From Gammaproteobacteria bacterium (GTDB lineage: Bacteria; Pseudomonadota; Gammaproteobacteria; Chromatiales; Chromatiaceae), in assembly GCA_020445335.1 (NCBI GenBank), contig JAGRGU010000010.1, forward strand, positions 1 to 61,405: a stretch of DNA of 61,405 nucleotides, written 5' to 3'. Shown in pieces: positions 26,735 through 37,127 of the stretch. The notes beneath the pieces were generated by a model that worked only from the letters and a program-made list of their open reading frames with translations, did no database searches and was not told the DNA's origin. The position numbers were made by a program, and so were the translations under genes. The stretch's first letter is position 1; each line of letters opens with the position of its first letter.

Positions 26735-27178
26735 ATGTACTGGCTAATCGCACTGATGACTTTCGGCATTCTCGGACTCATCGCCTGCGGCTTCTACTTC
26801 GAGTTGAACCCACGCCCGGCGCAGGCCGGCAGGCGCTGGTTCAAACCGGCGCTGGGAACCAATCTGGCACTCTTCGTCGGCGCCGAGGCAGTATTGATAT
26901 TCATCGGCGCGCAGGATGTGATGGCCGCGACCGAGGCAGCGGCCGCCGGCGGCGAGATCTCCATCGGCATGGGACTGGCGATCATCGGCGTCGGCATTCC
27001 GACCGCGCTGTCGACCATCGCCGCCGGTATCGCGGTGGGACCGATCGGTGCCGCGTCGCTGGCTGTACTGGCGGAGAAACCGGAGATCTTCGGCCGCACG
27101 CTGATCTATCTCGGTCTGGCCGAGGGCATCGCCATCTACGGCCTGGTGATGAGCATCCTGTTGCTGGACAAGATATGA
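26735..27178 (+). CDS. V/A-type ATPase subunit K (proteolipid ring)
   Basis: 147 residues with four hydrophobic helices. The ion-binding carboxylate is Glu130 in the last helix (GLAEGIAIYGL). The first pair of helices lacks an acidic residue in the equivalent place, so one site per four-helix subunit is expected, as in duplicated K subunits. Helix 3 (GIPTALSTIAAG) has no Gln or Thr-Gln pair of the kind lining the Na+ site of Enterococcus NtpK, which favours proton coupling; this is inference. A GAGGAGC site precedes the ATG, and the stop overlaps the next gene (ATGA, 27175-27178). Confidence 0.92.
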   Translation: MYWLIALMTFGILGLIACGFYFELNPRPAQAGRRWFKPALGTNLALFVGAEAVLIFIGAQDVMAATEAAAAGGEISIGMGLAIIGVGIPTALSTIAAGIAVGPIGAASLAVLAEKPEIFGRTLIYLGLAEGIAIYGLVMSILLLDKI

Positions 27179-27525
27179 GCGATCAAGGCGATCTCGAACG
27201 TACACCGAGCAGCGGCACGCGCATGCTCTTCCTCGGCGACGCGGCACTGACCGACGGTTTTCAGCTGATCGGCTTCGAAACCTGGTCCGACCCCACCCGA
27301 GAAGAGCTGGACAGGGTGCTGCAGGAGCTGTTGGAGAGCCGGCGCAACGCCTTCATCCTGCTCGACACGCGGCTGGCGAAACGGGGCTCGCCGATGCTTG
27401 ATCGCGTGCGCAAGGAGGGCGGACGTATTCTGGTCACCGAAGTGCCACCGCTGAACGAGCCCGAAGGATTCCACAGCAGCATCGACAACCAGGTCAACAC
27501 CTTGATGGGTAATGGTGATCTGTAG
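27175..27525 (+). CDS. V/A-type ATPase subunit F (central stalk)
   Basis: 116 residues with the small Rossmann-like F-subunit fold: RMLFLGDAALTDGFQLIGFET, then SRRNAFILLDTRLA and RILVTEVPPL, and a polar C-terminal tail with QVNTLM. Subunit F sits on the rotor with D and often regulates hydrolysis. It overlaps subunit K by four bases and precedes E by 15 bases. The first 16 residues are extra compared with the compact archaeal form. Confidence 0.85.
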   Translation: MSDQGDLERTPSSGTRMLFLGDAALTDGFQLIGFETWSDPTREELDRVLQELLESRRNAFILLDTRLAKRGSPMLDRVRKEGGRILVTEVPPLNEPEGFHSSIDNQVNTLMGNGDL

Positions 27526-27540
27526 AGCTAGGAACCAGTC

Positions 27541-28167
27541 ATGAACCAGGTAGAAGAGCTTGAGGCTGCCATTCTTGCACGTGCCAACCGGCTGGCCGCC
27601 GAGTACAAGCAGCGTGCCGAGCGCAGCCGCGACAACATTCTGAGCAGCGCCAGCGAACGGCTCCACCTGCGCGAAGAGCGCGAGGTGCTGCTGGCCAAGG
27701 CCAAAGCCGAACGTGCCTATCGGCGCCGGGTACAAGCCAACGAGCTGAAGCTGCACAAGGAGATGGACCATCTGCGCTGGAATCTGGTGACGGGGGTGCA
27801 GGCACAGCTTACAGGACGCATGAGCGCCCTCTGCGCGGACCGCGAGCAGTATCGGCCGCTGCTGCAGACGCTGCTGGCGAAGAGCGCCGCGCTGATCGAG
27901 AAGCGCGAGCTTGTGGCGGAGGTCAACGCGCAGGATCTCGAGTGGCTGCAGCCGGACTGGTCCGAGTTCACCGCCGGCATCGCAGGCAAGCGCATCGAAC
28001 TGAGCCGCACGCCGATCCGCACCATCGGCGGCATCCTGGTACGCAGCCATGACAACCGCATTCGCGTCGACAACACCTTTGAGGGACGGCTGGAGCGGCT
28101 CGCGGGCCAGCTTCACCAGACGATCATCGAACGACTACTGCCCGAGGGCAGGGAAAGAGCACTTTAA
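27541..28167 (+). CDS. V/A-type ATPase subunit E (peripheral stalk)
   Basis: 208 residues: an N-terminal helix rich in Arg, Glu and Ala (about 1-100, EREVLLAKAKAERAYRRRVQ) that forms the coiled coil with the H/G subunit, and a C-terminal globular head (IRTIGGILVRSHDNRIRVDNTFEGRLERL), the recognised E-subunit motif that contacts A/B. It lies three bases upstream of the subunit A start. Confidence 0.9.
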   Translation: MNQVEELEAAILARANRLAAEYKQRAERSRDNILSSASERLHLREEREVLLAKAKAERAYRRRVQANELKLHKEMDHLRWNLVTGVQAQLTGRMSALCADREQYRPLLQTLLAKSAALIEKRELVAEVNAQDLEWLQPDWSEFTAGIAGKRIELSRTPIRTIGGILVRSHDNRIRVDNTFEGRLERLAGQLHQTIIERLLPEGRERAL

Positions 28168-28170
28168 CCC

Positions 28171-29966
<1,796 letters not shown>

Positions 29967-29970
<4 letters not shown>

Positions 29971-31349
29971 GCGCCAAAGAGTACCGCACTGCCCGCTCCG
30001 CGCGCGGTGGACTGCTGGTGGTGGAAGGCGTCCCGGGCATCGCCTTCGGCGACCGGGTACTGATCCGCGATCACCGCGGACGCAGACGCAACGGCCAGGT
30101 GATCCGCTGCGCCGAACGCGAAGCGATGATCCAGGTCTATGAGGGGACCGACGACCTCGACCTCGAGACCACCTGGGTCCGCTTTCTCGATCAGCCGCTT
30201 GAGATCAGCCTCTCGCCGGAGCTGGTCGGCCGCGTCTTCAACGGCATCGGCGAGCCGCGCGACGACCGCCCGCAGATCGTCTCCAACATCCGCCGCAACG
30301 TCAACGGCGCCGCCATCAACCCGGCCGCCCGCACCTACCCCAAGGAGTTCATACAGACCGGCGTCTCCACCATCGACGGACTCAACTCACTGGTGCGCGG
30401 ACAGAAGCTGCCGATCTTCTCCGGCTCGGGCCTGCCGCACAATCGCCTGACCGCGCAGATCGTGCGCCAGGCGCGGCTGGTCGACGAGGAGAGCGGTTTC
30501 TCCATCGTCTTCGCGGCGATGGGGGTGTCGCATACCGACGCGCGCTTCTTCGAAGAGGAGTTCGCCTCATCCGGCGTGCTCGGTAACGTGGTGATGTTCA
30601 TCAACCTGGCCGACGACCCGCCAGTCGAGCGGCTGGCGGTACCGCGTGTGGCGCTGACCGCGGCGGAGTATCTCGCTTTCGACCTCGACCGCCACGTGCT
30701 GGTGGTGTTGACCGACATGACCAACTACGCCGAAGCGCTGCGCGAGGTGGCTACCGCCAAGGGCGACGTCCCTTCGCGCAAGGGCTATCCCGGCTACCTC
30801 TATTCGGATCTGGCAGAGATCTACGAACGCTCCGGGCGCATCCGCGACCGTCACGGCTCGATTACGTTGCTGCCGGTGGTGACCATGCCGTCGGACGACA
30901 TCACCCATCCGATCCCGGATCTGACCGGCTACATAACCGAGGGGCAGATCGTGCTCAGTCGCGAGCTGCACAACCAGGGGGTCTACCCGCCGGTGCACAT
31001 CTCGCCGTCGCTGTCGCGCCTGATGAAGGACGGTATCGGCAAGGACGACACACGCGAAGACCATCCGCGCGTCGCCAGCCAGCTCTACGCGCTCTACGCG
31101 CGCGCGCAGGAGACGCGCAACCTGGCATCGATCGTCGGTGCCGACGAGCTCTCGGAACGCGACCGCAGATTCCTCAAGTTCGCCGACGCCTTCGACACGC
31201 GCTTCGTCGGCCAGGGCGAGGATGAGGACCGTTCGATCATCGAGACACTTAACCTGGCCTGGGAGCTGCTCAGCATGTTCCCGAAAGAGACGCTGACGCG
31301 CGTCAACGAAACCGATCTCGCCAAGTACCACGATATGGTCAAGGGATGA
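29967..31349 (+). CDS. V/A-type ATPase subunit B (non-catalytic)
   Basis: 460 residues. It has the overall head-subunit fold but, as expected for B, no Walker A: the corresponding stretch reads IFSGSGLPHNRLTAQI. Family segments include EFIQTGVSTIDGLNSLVRGQKLP, NLADDPPVERLAVPR, TDMTNYAEALREVA and SGRIRDRHGSITLLPVV. It contributes to nucleotide sites at the A-B interface. It is followed 25 bases later by subunit D. Confidence 0.97.
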
Positions 31350-31374
31350 GCGCGATATTCGCAGAGGCCAGGCC

Positions 31375-32016
31375 ATGAGCGAGCAGCGCATCAAGGCGCC
31401 GCCGACCAAGAACACCCTGCTCAAACTGAAGAAGCAGGTGCGTTTTCTCGAGGACGGCCACGCGCTGCTGGAGCGCAAGCGCGAGCTGTTGACCCGGCTG
31501 GTCTACCAACGCATCAACGAGTACCGAGCACAGCGTGAGGAGGCGCACAGGGCGATCAGGGACGCCTATCACTGGATGAGCATCTCGTTCCTGCGCATGG
31601 GCAGCCGCTCGCTGCATCAGGCGGGACTGGGCATGGCTCCCAGCATCGAGATCGACATCATTCCGAAGCGCAGCCTGGGGGTCGAGTTTCCCGCCATCCA
31701 CACCCGAAAACTGCCGCTGCAGCCGGTTGGCCTGCTCGGCACCGACGCCAGCCTCGACGAGACCCGCAAGCAGCTGACCGAAGCGGCCGTGCAGATGGCG
31801 CGGCTGGCGGAAGCCGAGATGGCGCTGGGCCGCCTGATGGCCGAGCAGCGCAAGGCGCAGAAGCGGGTCAACGCGCTCAAATACAACATCATCCCCAGAT
31901 ACCGCAACACCATCCGCTACATCGAATCGGCGCTCGAAGAGGAGGAGCGCAACGTGCTGTTCCAGATCAAGCTGCTGCGCGAGAAAGAGAGATCCAAGGG
32001 GGCCGAAGTCGATTGA
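31375..32016 (+). CDS. V/A-type ATPase subunit D (rotor shaft)
   Basis: 213 residues: a long N-terminal helix (KNTLLKLKKQVRFLEDGHALLERKRELL in the family register, given only in part) and a long C-terminal helix (RVNALKYNIIPRYRN, IRYIESALEEEERN) that pair as the antiparallel rotor axle inside the A3B3 head, with a variable middle of about 80 residues. The stop is the last in the operon; the facing MFS gene ends 36 bases further on. No terminator hairpin is visible. Confidence 0.95.
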   Translation: MSEQRIKAPPTKNTLLKLKKQVRFLEDGHALLERKRELLTRLVYQRINEYRAQREEAHRAIRDAYHWMSISFLRMGSRSLHQAGLGMAPSIEIDIIPKRSLGVEFPAIHTRKLPLQPVGLLGTDASLDETRKQLTEAAVQMARLAEAEMALGRLMAEQRKAQKRVNALKYNIIPRYRNTIRYIESALEEEERNVLFQIKLLREKERSKGAEVD

Positions 32017-32052
32017 AATCGAGTCGACTCCGACCCTTTGGTCGCCAGTTCC

Positions 32053-33198
32053 TCAGCGCCCGGGGGCAGCCGGCATCAACAGCACCAGCAAGCCCAGCAG
32101 CGCCACAAGCGCCAGCATCAGCAGGCTGTAGGCGGTCCAGCCGGCAGACTGGTAGAGCACTCCCGGCAGGAACGACCCCAGTACGCCACCGCTGTAGTAG
32201 CTGGAGACGTAGAGTCCGTTGATCATCCCCTTGCGTTCGGCCTCCAGGTGGTTGAGGTAGCCCGACAACACGCTGTGGATACTGAACATGCCGCCCATCA
32301 ACACGAACATGGCGAAATAGAGCAGCGCGATCCGCTCGGCCATGAACAGCAGCACGCCACAGAAATAGAGCCCGACGGCGAGCAGCAGAGTGCGCCGCTC
32401 ACTGCCGATCAGCCTGACGATGCGGGTGGAGAAGACCGAGATGACCGCGCCCACCAGATAGCCGGTATAGACCTGTGCCATCTCTCCGGTGGTCATCGCC
32501 GGGTTCAGCTCGAAGATGCGAAAGGGCAGGAAGTTCATCATCGACGCAGAGACGAAAAAGAGCAGGAACGCCGCCCCCAGCCCTTCGCGGTTGACCGGCT
32601 TGCGCACCAGCCTGCGGATTTCCGCACGGGAGATCCGCACCAACCGGCCACGCGGGTCCGAGTCGAGTCGCAGCAGCGCGAGCACCGCGACCAGTGCCAG
32701 CGCCGACCACATCCAGAACGCGGTCTGCCAGTTCGCCAGGTCGGTCACCAGGCCGGTCATGGTGCGTCCGAGGTAACCGCCGACGATGGTGGCGGCGATA
32801 TAGAAACCTATGTTGCGGCGTGAATGCTCGACGCCACCGAGCGCGGAGGTGTAGGTCATCAGCGAGGTGAAGATCGCCGGCAGCAGCAGCCCTTCGATGG
32901 CGCGCAGCACCATGAACCAGCGGTAGTCCGGCGCGCTTGAGAGGATCGCCTGGGTGACCAGCAGCGAGAGAAAGCCGCCGATCAGCATGTGCCGCGCCGA
33001 CAACCGTTCGAGGAAGTAGCCATAGACCAGCGGCGCCAGCGCCAACGGAACCATCGTCACCGTGGTAAGCAGCGCGGCATCGCTGGGCGAACGCCCCCAC
33101 TGCCGCGCCAGCAGCGGCAGCAGCGGCTGATGCTCGTAGAGAATGCCGAAAGCAACAACGGCACAGTAGAGAATGATGATCTGATTGCGCGCGCGCAT
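32053..33198 (-). CDS. MFS transporter (YnfM-like)
   Basis: About 381 residues with twelve predicted membrane helices. GYFLERLSARHMLIGG is the loop 2-3 motif, and MTYTSALGGVEHSRRNIGFYIAATIVGGYLGR is similar to YnfM/YfcJ-type efflux proteins. The central cytoplasmic loop (DPRGRLVRISRAEIRRLVRK) separates the two six-helix halves. The substrate is unknown. ATG 33198 (MRARNQ) was preferred over an upstream start at 33219. It is divergent from the thermostable-haemolysin-family gene. Confidence 0.9.
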   Translation of the reverse strand: MRARNQIIILYCAVVAFGILYEHQPLLPLLARQWGRSPSDAALLTTVTMVPLALAPLVYGYFLERLSARHMLIGGFLSLLVTQAILSSAPDYRWFMVLRAIEGLLLPAIFTSLMTYTSALGGVEHSRRNIGFYIAATIVGGYLGRTMTGLVTDLANWQTAFWMWSALALVAVLALLRLDSDPRGRLVRISRAEIRRLVRKPVNREGLGAAFLLFFVSASMMNFLPFRIFELNPAMTTGEMAQVYTGYLVGAVISVFSTRIVRLIGSERRTLLLAVGLYFCGVLLFMAERIALLYFAMFVLMGGMFSIHSVLSGYLNHLEAERKGMINGLYVSSYYSGGVLGSFLPGVLYQSAGWTAYSLLMLALVALLGLLVLLMPAAPGR

Positions 33199-33298
33199 GC
33201 GGTCGCCCCCGAGTGGCAAGGCGCCGAGTATAGCGCAGGCAGAGCGGCGGACAGCTCGCCGATCCTAGAGGCGGTCGCCTCCCTGAAAATCGATCCCG

Positions 33299-33315
33299 CT
33301 TAAGAGTGGTTTAAG
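33299..33315 (+). promoter_or_regulatory. PmrA/QseB-type direct-repeat box upstream of the 33365 operon
   Basis: CTTAAG-AGTGG-TTTAAG: two TTAAG half-sites on the same face, 11 bases apart, the known layout of the PmrA/QseB recognition box. It ends 49 bases before the ATG at 33365. A PmrA/QseB-like regulator is encoded in the same neighbourhood (37128), and a box of identical layout precedes the cytochrome gene at 40126. Confidence 0.6.
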
Positions 33316-33364
33316 TTTCGAGATGCAGAATGCACCCTAACTTGAAACAGTCGGGATTGAGGCA

Positions 33365-34033
33365 ATGATCGCCACAGAGAAAAAACGGTACACCAACGAT
33401 GTGCCCACATCGATCCGTTTCTATGAGCGGACGACAGATGGACGATCCGCTGTCGAGGCATTCATAGGCAATACTTTCCAGATCGCGCACAACGCGCGCA
33501 TCGAACAGTACCTGCCCACGCTGATGGCGCTGGGAGATGGCGGTGGTGAACCGCTGGCCGCACTTGGTTTACGCGATGCGGATTCTGAAAAACTCTTTCT
33601 CGAACGTTATCTGGATGCGCGGGTGGAAGAGGTTATGGCCGCCGCGGTGGGATCTCCGGTGGCGAGAGAGGAGCTGGTCGAGGTCGGTAATTTTGCGGTT
33701 GGCACTGCGGGTGGAGGGCGTTGGCTGATTACCGCGTTGACCGCCTATCTGCAGGCGACGAGATGGCACTGGACGGTTTTTACCTGCGGTCCGATGCTGC
33801 AGAACGCCTTCCATCGCCTCGGCATCGAGTTGCTGGATCTGGGTTGCGCCGATCCACAGCGACTGAGCGCTGAAGAGTTGCAGCAATGGGGTGGTTACTA
33901 CCGCAGCGGTCCGCGGGTTATGGCGGCAAACGTCGCCCAGAGCCGCCAGGCACTGTCGCTGCTGCTGGAGCGGGAATATGCGCTCGGCCTGCTATGGCTG
34001 GGTGGCTGTCAGGCGGGACGGCTGGCGGCATGA
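33365..34033 (+). CDS. Thermostable haemolysin family protein
   Basis: 222 residues matching the T_hemolysin family: RFYERTTDGR near the start, AHNARIEQYLPTLMAL, EKLFLERYLDARVEEVM, REELVEVGNFAVG, RWLITALTAYLQATRWHWTVFTCGPMLQNAFHRLGIEL. The family is named after a Vibrio haemolysin, but the fold pattern resembles GNAT acyltransferases and LuxI-type synthases (ERYLD, VEVGN, GGGR, FTC, RLG in that order). An acyl-transfer role fits its partners, an acyl ligase, a diiron enzyme and a reductase. The start ATG has GAGG; the stop overlaps the next start (ATGA at 34030-34033). Cytolytic activity is not implied. Confidence 0.85.
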   Translation: MIATEKKRYTNDVPTSIRFYERTTDGRSAVEAFIGNTFQIAHNARIEQYLPTLMALGDGGGEPLAALGLRDADSEKLFLERYLDARVEEVMAAAVGSPVAREELVEVGNFAVGTAGGGRWLITALTAYLQATRWHWTVFTCGPMLQNAFHRLGIELLDLGCADPQRLSAEELQQWGGYYRSGPRVMAANVAQSRQALSLLLEREYALGLLWLGGCQAGRLAA

Positions 34034-35526
34034 CACTGGTCGAGCGTCTGGCGCAGCACGCCGCGACATCTCCGCAGCGCACCGCGCTGAGCTGGCCCGG
34101 CGGCCGCTACAGCTATGCCGAACTGCTGGCTGAAATTGCGCTGGCGGCGGAGTTGCTGCGCGAGAGCAATGCCGACCTGCTGGCACTCGACATCGACAAC
34201 GGACCGGCCTGGGTGGCACTGGATATCGCTGCGCTGCAACTCGGTATCTGCGTGATTCCGTTGCCACCGTTCTTCTCCGGAGGGCAGCTGCGCCACCTCC
34301 TGCAGCGGGCCGGGGTGCAACTGGTGATAAGCGAGGATCCCGAACGGCTGTTTCGGCGCGCCGGCCTGCAGCCTTACGGTCTCCGGCAACGGGTCGTGCT
34401 GGGGGGTCGGCAACTGGTCCGTATGGTTGTCGACCGACGCCGCTCGACCTCAGTACCGGCCGGCATCCACAAGATCACCTTCACTTCGGGTACCACCGGA
34501 GAACCCAAAGGCGTAATGCTCTCCTGGCGGCAGATGCGGCCGGTGGTCGAGTCACTGGCGCAGGCAGCCGAGCTGCAGGCCGGGGACCGGCACCTTGCAC
34601 TGATGCCGCTGGCGGTGCTGCTGGAGAATATCGGTGGCGTCTACGCCCCGCTCTGGGCCGGTGCCCGCGTCGAAATACCTCCTGTCGCGCAGGCTGGCAT
34701 GACGGGTTCCTCGCAGATCGATGCGGAGCTGCTGCAGCGAACGCTGGAGGAAGCTGGGGCCACCAGCGCGATATTCACCCCGCAGATCGTGCTGAGTCTG
34801 GTGGAGCGGCTGGAGCGGAGTCCCGGGCATCGGCTCGCGCTGCGCTTTGCCGCGGTGGGCGGCGCGCCGATGCCGCCGCGACTGCTGCAGCGCGCTGCCG
34901 CTGTCGGCCTGCCGATCTTCGAGGGTTATGGCCTCTCCGAATGCGCTTCGGTCGTCTGTCTCAACACGCCGCGGCACAATCGACCGGGCAGCGTCGGCAA
35001 GCCGTTGCCGCACGTCCGCTTGCGCATCGCCGATGACGGCGAGATTTTGCTTGGTGGGGCCGCTTTTGCCGGCTATCTCGGTGAACGCCCGCCTTCGGCC
35101 GAAGCACAGGAGTATTGGCCAAGCGGCGACCTGGGGGAGCTCGATAGCGACGGCTTTCTCTATCTGCACGGCCGTCGGCGCAACATATTCATCTCCGCGT
35201 TCGGCCGCAACATCGCCCCTGAATGGGTCGAGCACGAGCTGACGTTGGAGCCGGAGATCGCGCAGGTGGCGGTTTTCGGCGAAGCCAGGCCGTTTGTCGT
35301 CGCGGTCGTCGTCGCAGGCAACGGCGCCACCCCTGTACAGATCGACGCAGCATTGATGCGCTCCAACCGCTCGCTTCCCGATTATGCGCAAGTCACCCGC
35401 TGGATCAGCGCGGATGCCCCCTTTTCCCATAGCAACGGGATGTTGACCGGTACCGGCAGGATAAGACGCAGCAGCGTCTATCGGCACTACCGCCAATCCC
35501 TCGAATCACTCTACTGCGAGGCTTGA
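34030..35526 (+). CDS. AMP-binding acyl-CoA/acyl-acid ligase
   Basis: 498 residues of the adenylate-forming superfamily. The phosphate-binding loop FTSGTTGEPKGVMLS is at about 153-167, followed by YGLSECASVVCLN (A5-type motif), GDLGELDSDGFLYLHGRRRN (A7/A8 with the adenylate-binding Asp) and a C-terminal subdomain. The expected A10 lysine lies near the end (TGTGRIRRSSV has Arg at the usual Lys place, so it needs checking). It most likely activates a fatty or aryl acid as AMP ester. The start is ATG 34030, coupled to the haemolysin-family gene; a longer frame to 33886 would lie inside that gene. Confidence 0.88.
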   Translation: MTLVERLAQHAATSPQRTALSWPGGRYSYAELLAEIALAAELLRESNADLLALDIDNGPAWVALDIAALQLGICVIPLPPFFSGGQLRHLLQRAGVQLVISEDPERLFRRAGLQPYGLRQRVVLGGRQLVRMVVDRRRSTSVPAGIHKITFTSGTTGEPKGVMLSWRQMRPVVESLAQAAELQAGDRHLALMPLAVLLENIGGVYAPLWAGARVEIPPVAQAGMTGSSQIDAELLQRTLEEAGATSAIFTPQIVLSLVERLERSPGHRLALRFAAVGGAPMPPRLLQRAAAVGLPIFEGYGLSECASVVCLNTPRHNRPGSVGKPLPHVRLRIADDGEILLGGAAFAGYLGERPPSAEAQEYWPSGDLGELDSDGFLYLHGRRRNIFISAFGRNIAPEWVEHELTLEPEIAQVAVFGEARPFVVAVVVAGNGATPVQIDAALMRSNRSLPDYAQVTRWISADAPFSHSNGMLTGTGRIRRSSVYRHYRQSLESLYCEA

Positions 35527-35531
35527 CCAAG

Positions 35532-36203
35532 GTGAAAGATTTTTTCGAACGACTTCAGGCGGAGACGGAGAACGAGCGGGCGGCGTTGCTCTCCATCCCA
35601 TTCATAAGACACGGTGGTAACGGTGAGTTGTCGCTCGAGAGTTACCGCGCCTTCCTCGAGCAGGCTTATCATCATGTAAAGCACACCACGCCTCTGTTGA
35701 TGGCCTGTGGCTCGCGCATTCCTCACGACAGGGAGTGGCTGCGCGATGCCATGGCCGAATATATCAGTGAAGAGAGGGGGCACCAGGAGTGGATCCTGAA
35801 TGATATCGGGGTCTGCGGCGGAGAGCCGGAAAAGGTTCGCCGGCAGACCCCGGGCATGGCTGCCGAGGTGATGGTTGCCTACGCCTATCACGTCATCGAA
35901 CGATGCAATCCGCTCGGCTTTCTCGGCATGGTGCTGGTGCTCGAAGGGACCAGTATCCGCGTGGCCTCCACCGCCGCGCAGAGATTGCAGGCCAATCTCG
36001 GGCTGCCGGCAAAGGCATTCACCTACCTCTCCAGCCACGGCTCTCTCGATCTCTCGCACATGGATTTCTACCGCAAGCTGGTGAACCGTCTCGATGACGA
36101 TGCCGATCGGGCCTGGGTCACACACTGCGCGAAACGCTTCTACCGTCTCTACGGCGACGTTTTTCGCAGCCTGCCGCTCACGCTCAACACGGCGGCCGCT
36201 TGA
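35532..36203 (+). CDS. Haem-oxygenase-like diiron protein (TenA/UndA/CADD-like)
   Basis: About 223 residues, all-helical. Potential metal ligands, numbered from the TTG at 35523, are Glu46, Glu84 and His87 (EERGHQEW), Glu141 (LVLEGTS) and His172, Asp176, His179 in an H-x3-D-x2-H run (SHGSLDLSH). This is the pattern of haem-oxygenase-like diiron oxidases or oxygenases rather than thiaminase TenA. Such enzymes act on fatty acids or amino acids, so the substrate may be the acyl product of the ligase before it. GTG 35532 has GAGG at good distance; a TTG at 35523 overlapping the previous stop is the alternative. Confidence 0.8.
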   Translation: MKDFFERLQAETENERAALLSIPFIRHGGNGELSLESYRAFLEQAYHHVKHTTPLLMACGSRIPHDREWLRDAMAEYISEERGHQEWILNDIGVCGGEPEKVRRQTPGMAAEVMVAYAYHVIERCNPLGFLGMVLVLEGTSIRVASTAAQRLQANLGLPAKAFTYLSSHGSLDLSHMDFYRKLVNRLDDDADRAWVTHCAKRFYRLYGDVFRSLPLTLNTAAA

Positions 36204-36254
36204 ACCCAAGCCCGCCATATCCGACCGGGTCAATTTGACGAAAAGGGGTGATCG

Positions 36255-37052
36255 ATGGATTTACAGCAGACACGGGTGTTGCTGACCGGCGCGACGGGCG
36301 GCATAGGTATGGCGCTAGCCAGCCAACTCGTCCAGCGCGGTGCCTCCCTCGCGCTGGTCGGCAGAACGGAAGCGGCGTTGACTTCGCTGGCCACACGACT
36401 CCGCAATGACAGAGCCGAGGTGCATGTGGTTACCGCAGACCTGCTCCAGCCGCAGGCACGGCAGCAGGTCGTGGCGCAATCGAACGCACTGCTGGGGGGT
36501 GTGGATCTACTGCTGAACTGCGCCGGCCTGTCCAGTTTCCGTCCCTTCAGCGACGAAAGCGCAGCAAACATCGAGCAGGTCATACAACTCAATCTGCTGG
36601 CTCCGATGCTGCTCACACGGGAGCTTCTTCCCGCTATGATCGAGCGCGGCCACGGCCGTATCGTCAATGTCGGTTCCACTTTCGGCAGCATCGGCTTCGC
36701 CTGGTTCACTGCCTACTCCGCCAGCAAGTTCGGCCTGCGCGGATTCTCCGAGGCGCTTGGCCGTGAACTGGCCGGCACCGGCGTCGGTGTTACCTATGTC
36801 GCCCCGCGCGCGGTCAGAACCGATTTCAACAGCGCTGCAGTATTGCGTATGGCTAAGGCTGTCAGCATGAACATGGACGAACCGGCCTGGGTCGCCGAGC
36901 GGATCGTTGCCGCAATCGAAGCCGATGCCAAAGAGCTGTTACTCGGTTTTCCAGAAAAGCTTTTCGCCCGCCTCAACGGTCTAATTCCGCGTTTCGTGGA
37001 CGGTGGCCTGCGCAAACAGAATCAGCTGATGGAGCGCTTCGCCCGCGGTTGA
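36255..37052 (+). CDS. Short-chain dehydrogenase/reductase (SDR)
   Basis: 265 residues. The nucleotide-binding motif TGATGGIGMA is at about residues 13-22, NCAG near 93, the catalytic Ser in VNVGSTFG and the YxxxK pair in YSASKFGLRG. The GRTEAAL stretch after beta-2 has an Arg, favouring NADP(H). A C-terminal amphipathic region (LFARLNGLIPRFVDGGLRKQN) resembles that of membrane-associated lipid-modifying SDRs. A strong AAAAGGGG site precedes the ATG. It is the last gene of the four-gene cluster and probably reduces or oxidises the product. Confidence 0.9.
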   Translation: MDLQQTRVLLTGATGGIGMALASQLVQRGASLALVGRTEAALTSLATRLRNDRAEVHVVTADLLQPQARQQVVAQSNALLGGVDLLLNCAGLSSFRPFSDESAANIEQVIQLNLLAPMLLTRELLPAMIERGHGRIVNVGSTFGSIGFAWFTAYSASKFGLRGFSEALGRELAGTGVGVTYVAPRAVRTDFNSAAVLRMAKAVSMNMDEPAWVAERIVAAIEADAKELLLGFPEKLFARLNGLIPRFVDGGLRKQNQLMERFARG

Positions 37053-37127
37053 TGCCGCGTCCTCCTTTGGATAGTCTGATCGAGCGGCATTGAAGATACT
37101 CTTGCAACCGATAGCGGATTCACTCGA

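Noticed and set aside
33365..34033. Secreted haemolytic toxin
   Set aside because: No signal peptide, and it is coupled to metabolic enzymes; the family name is historical.
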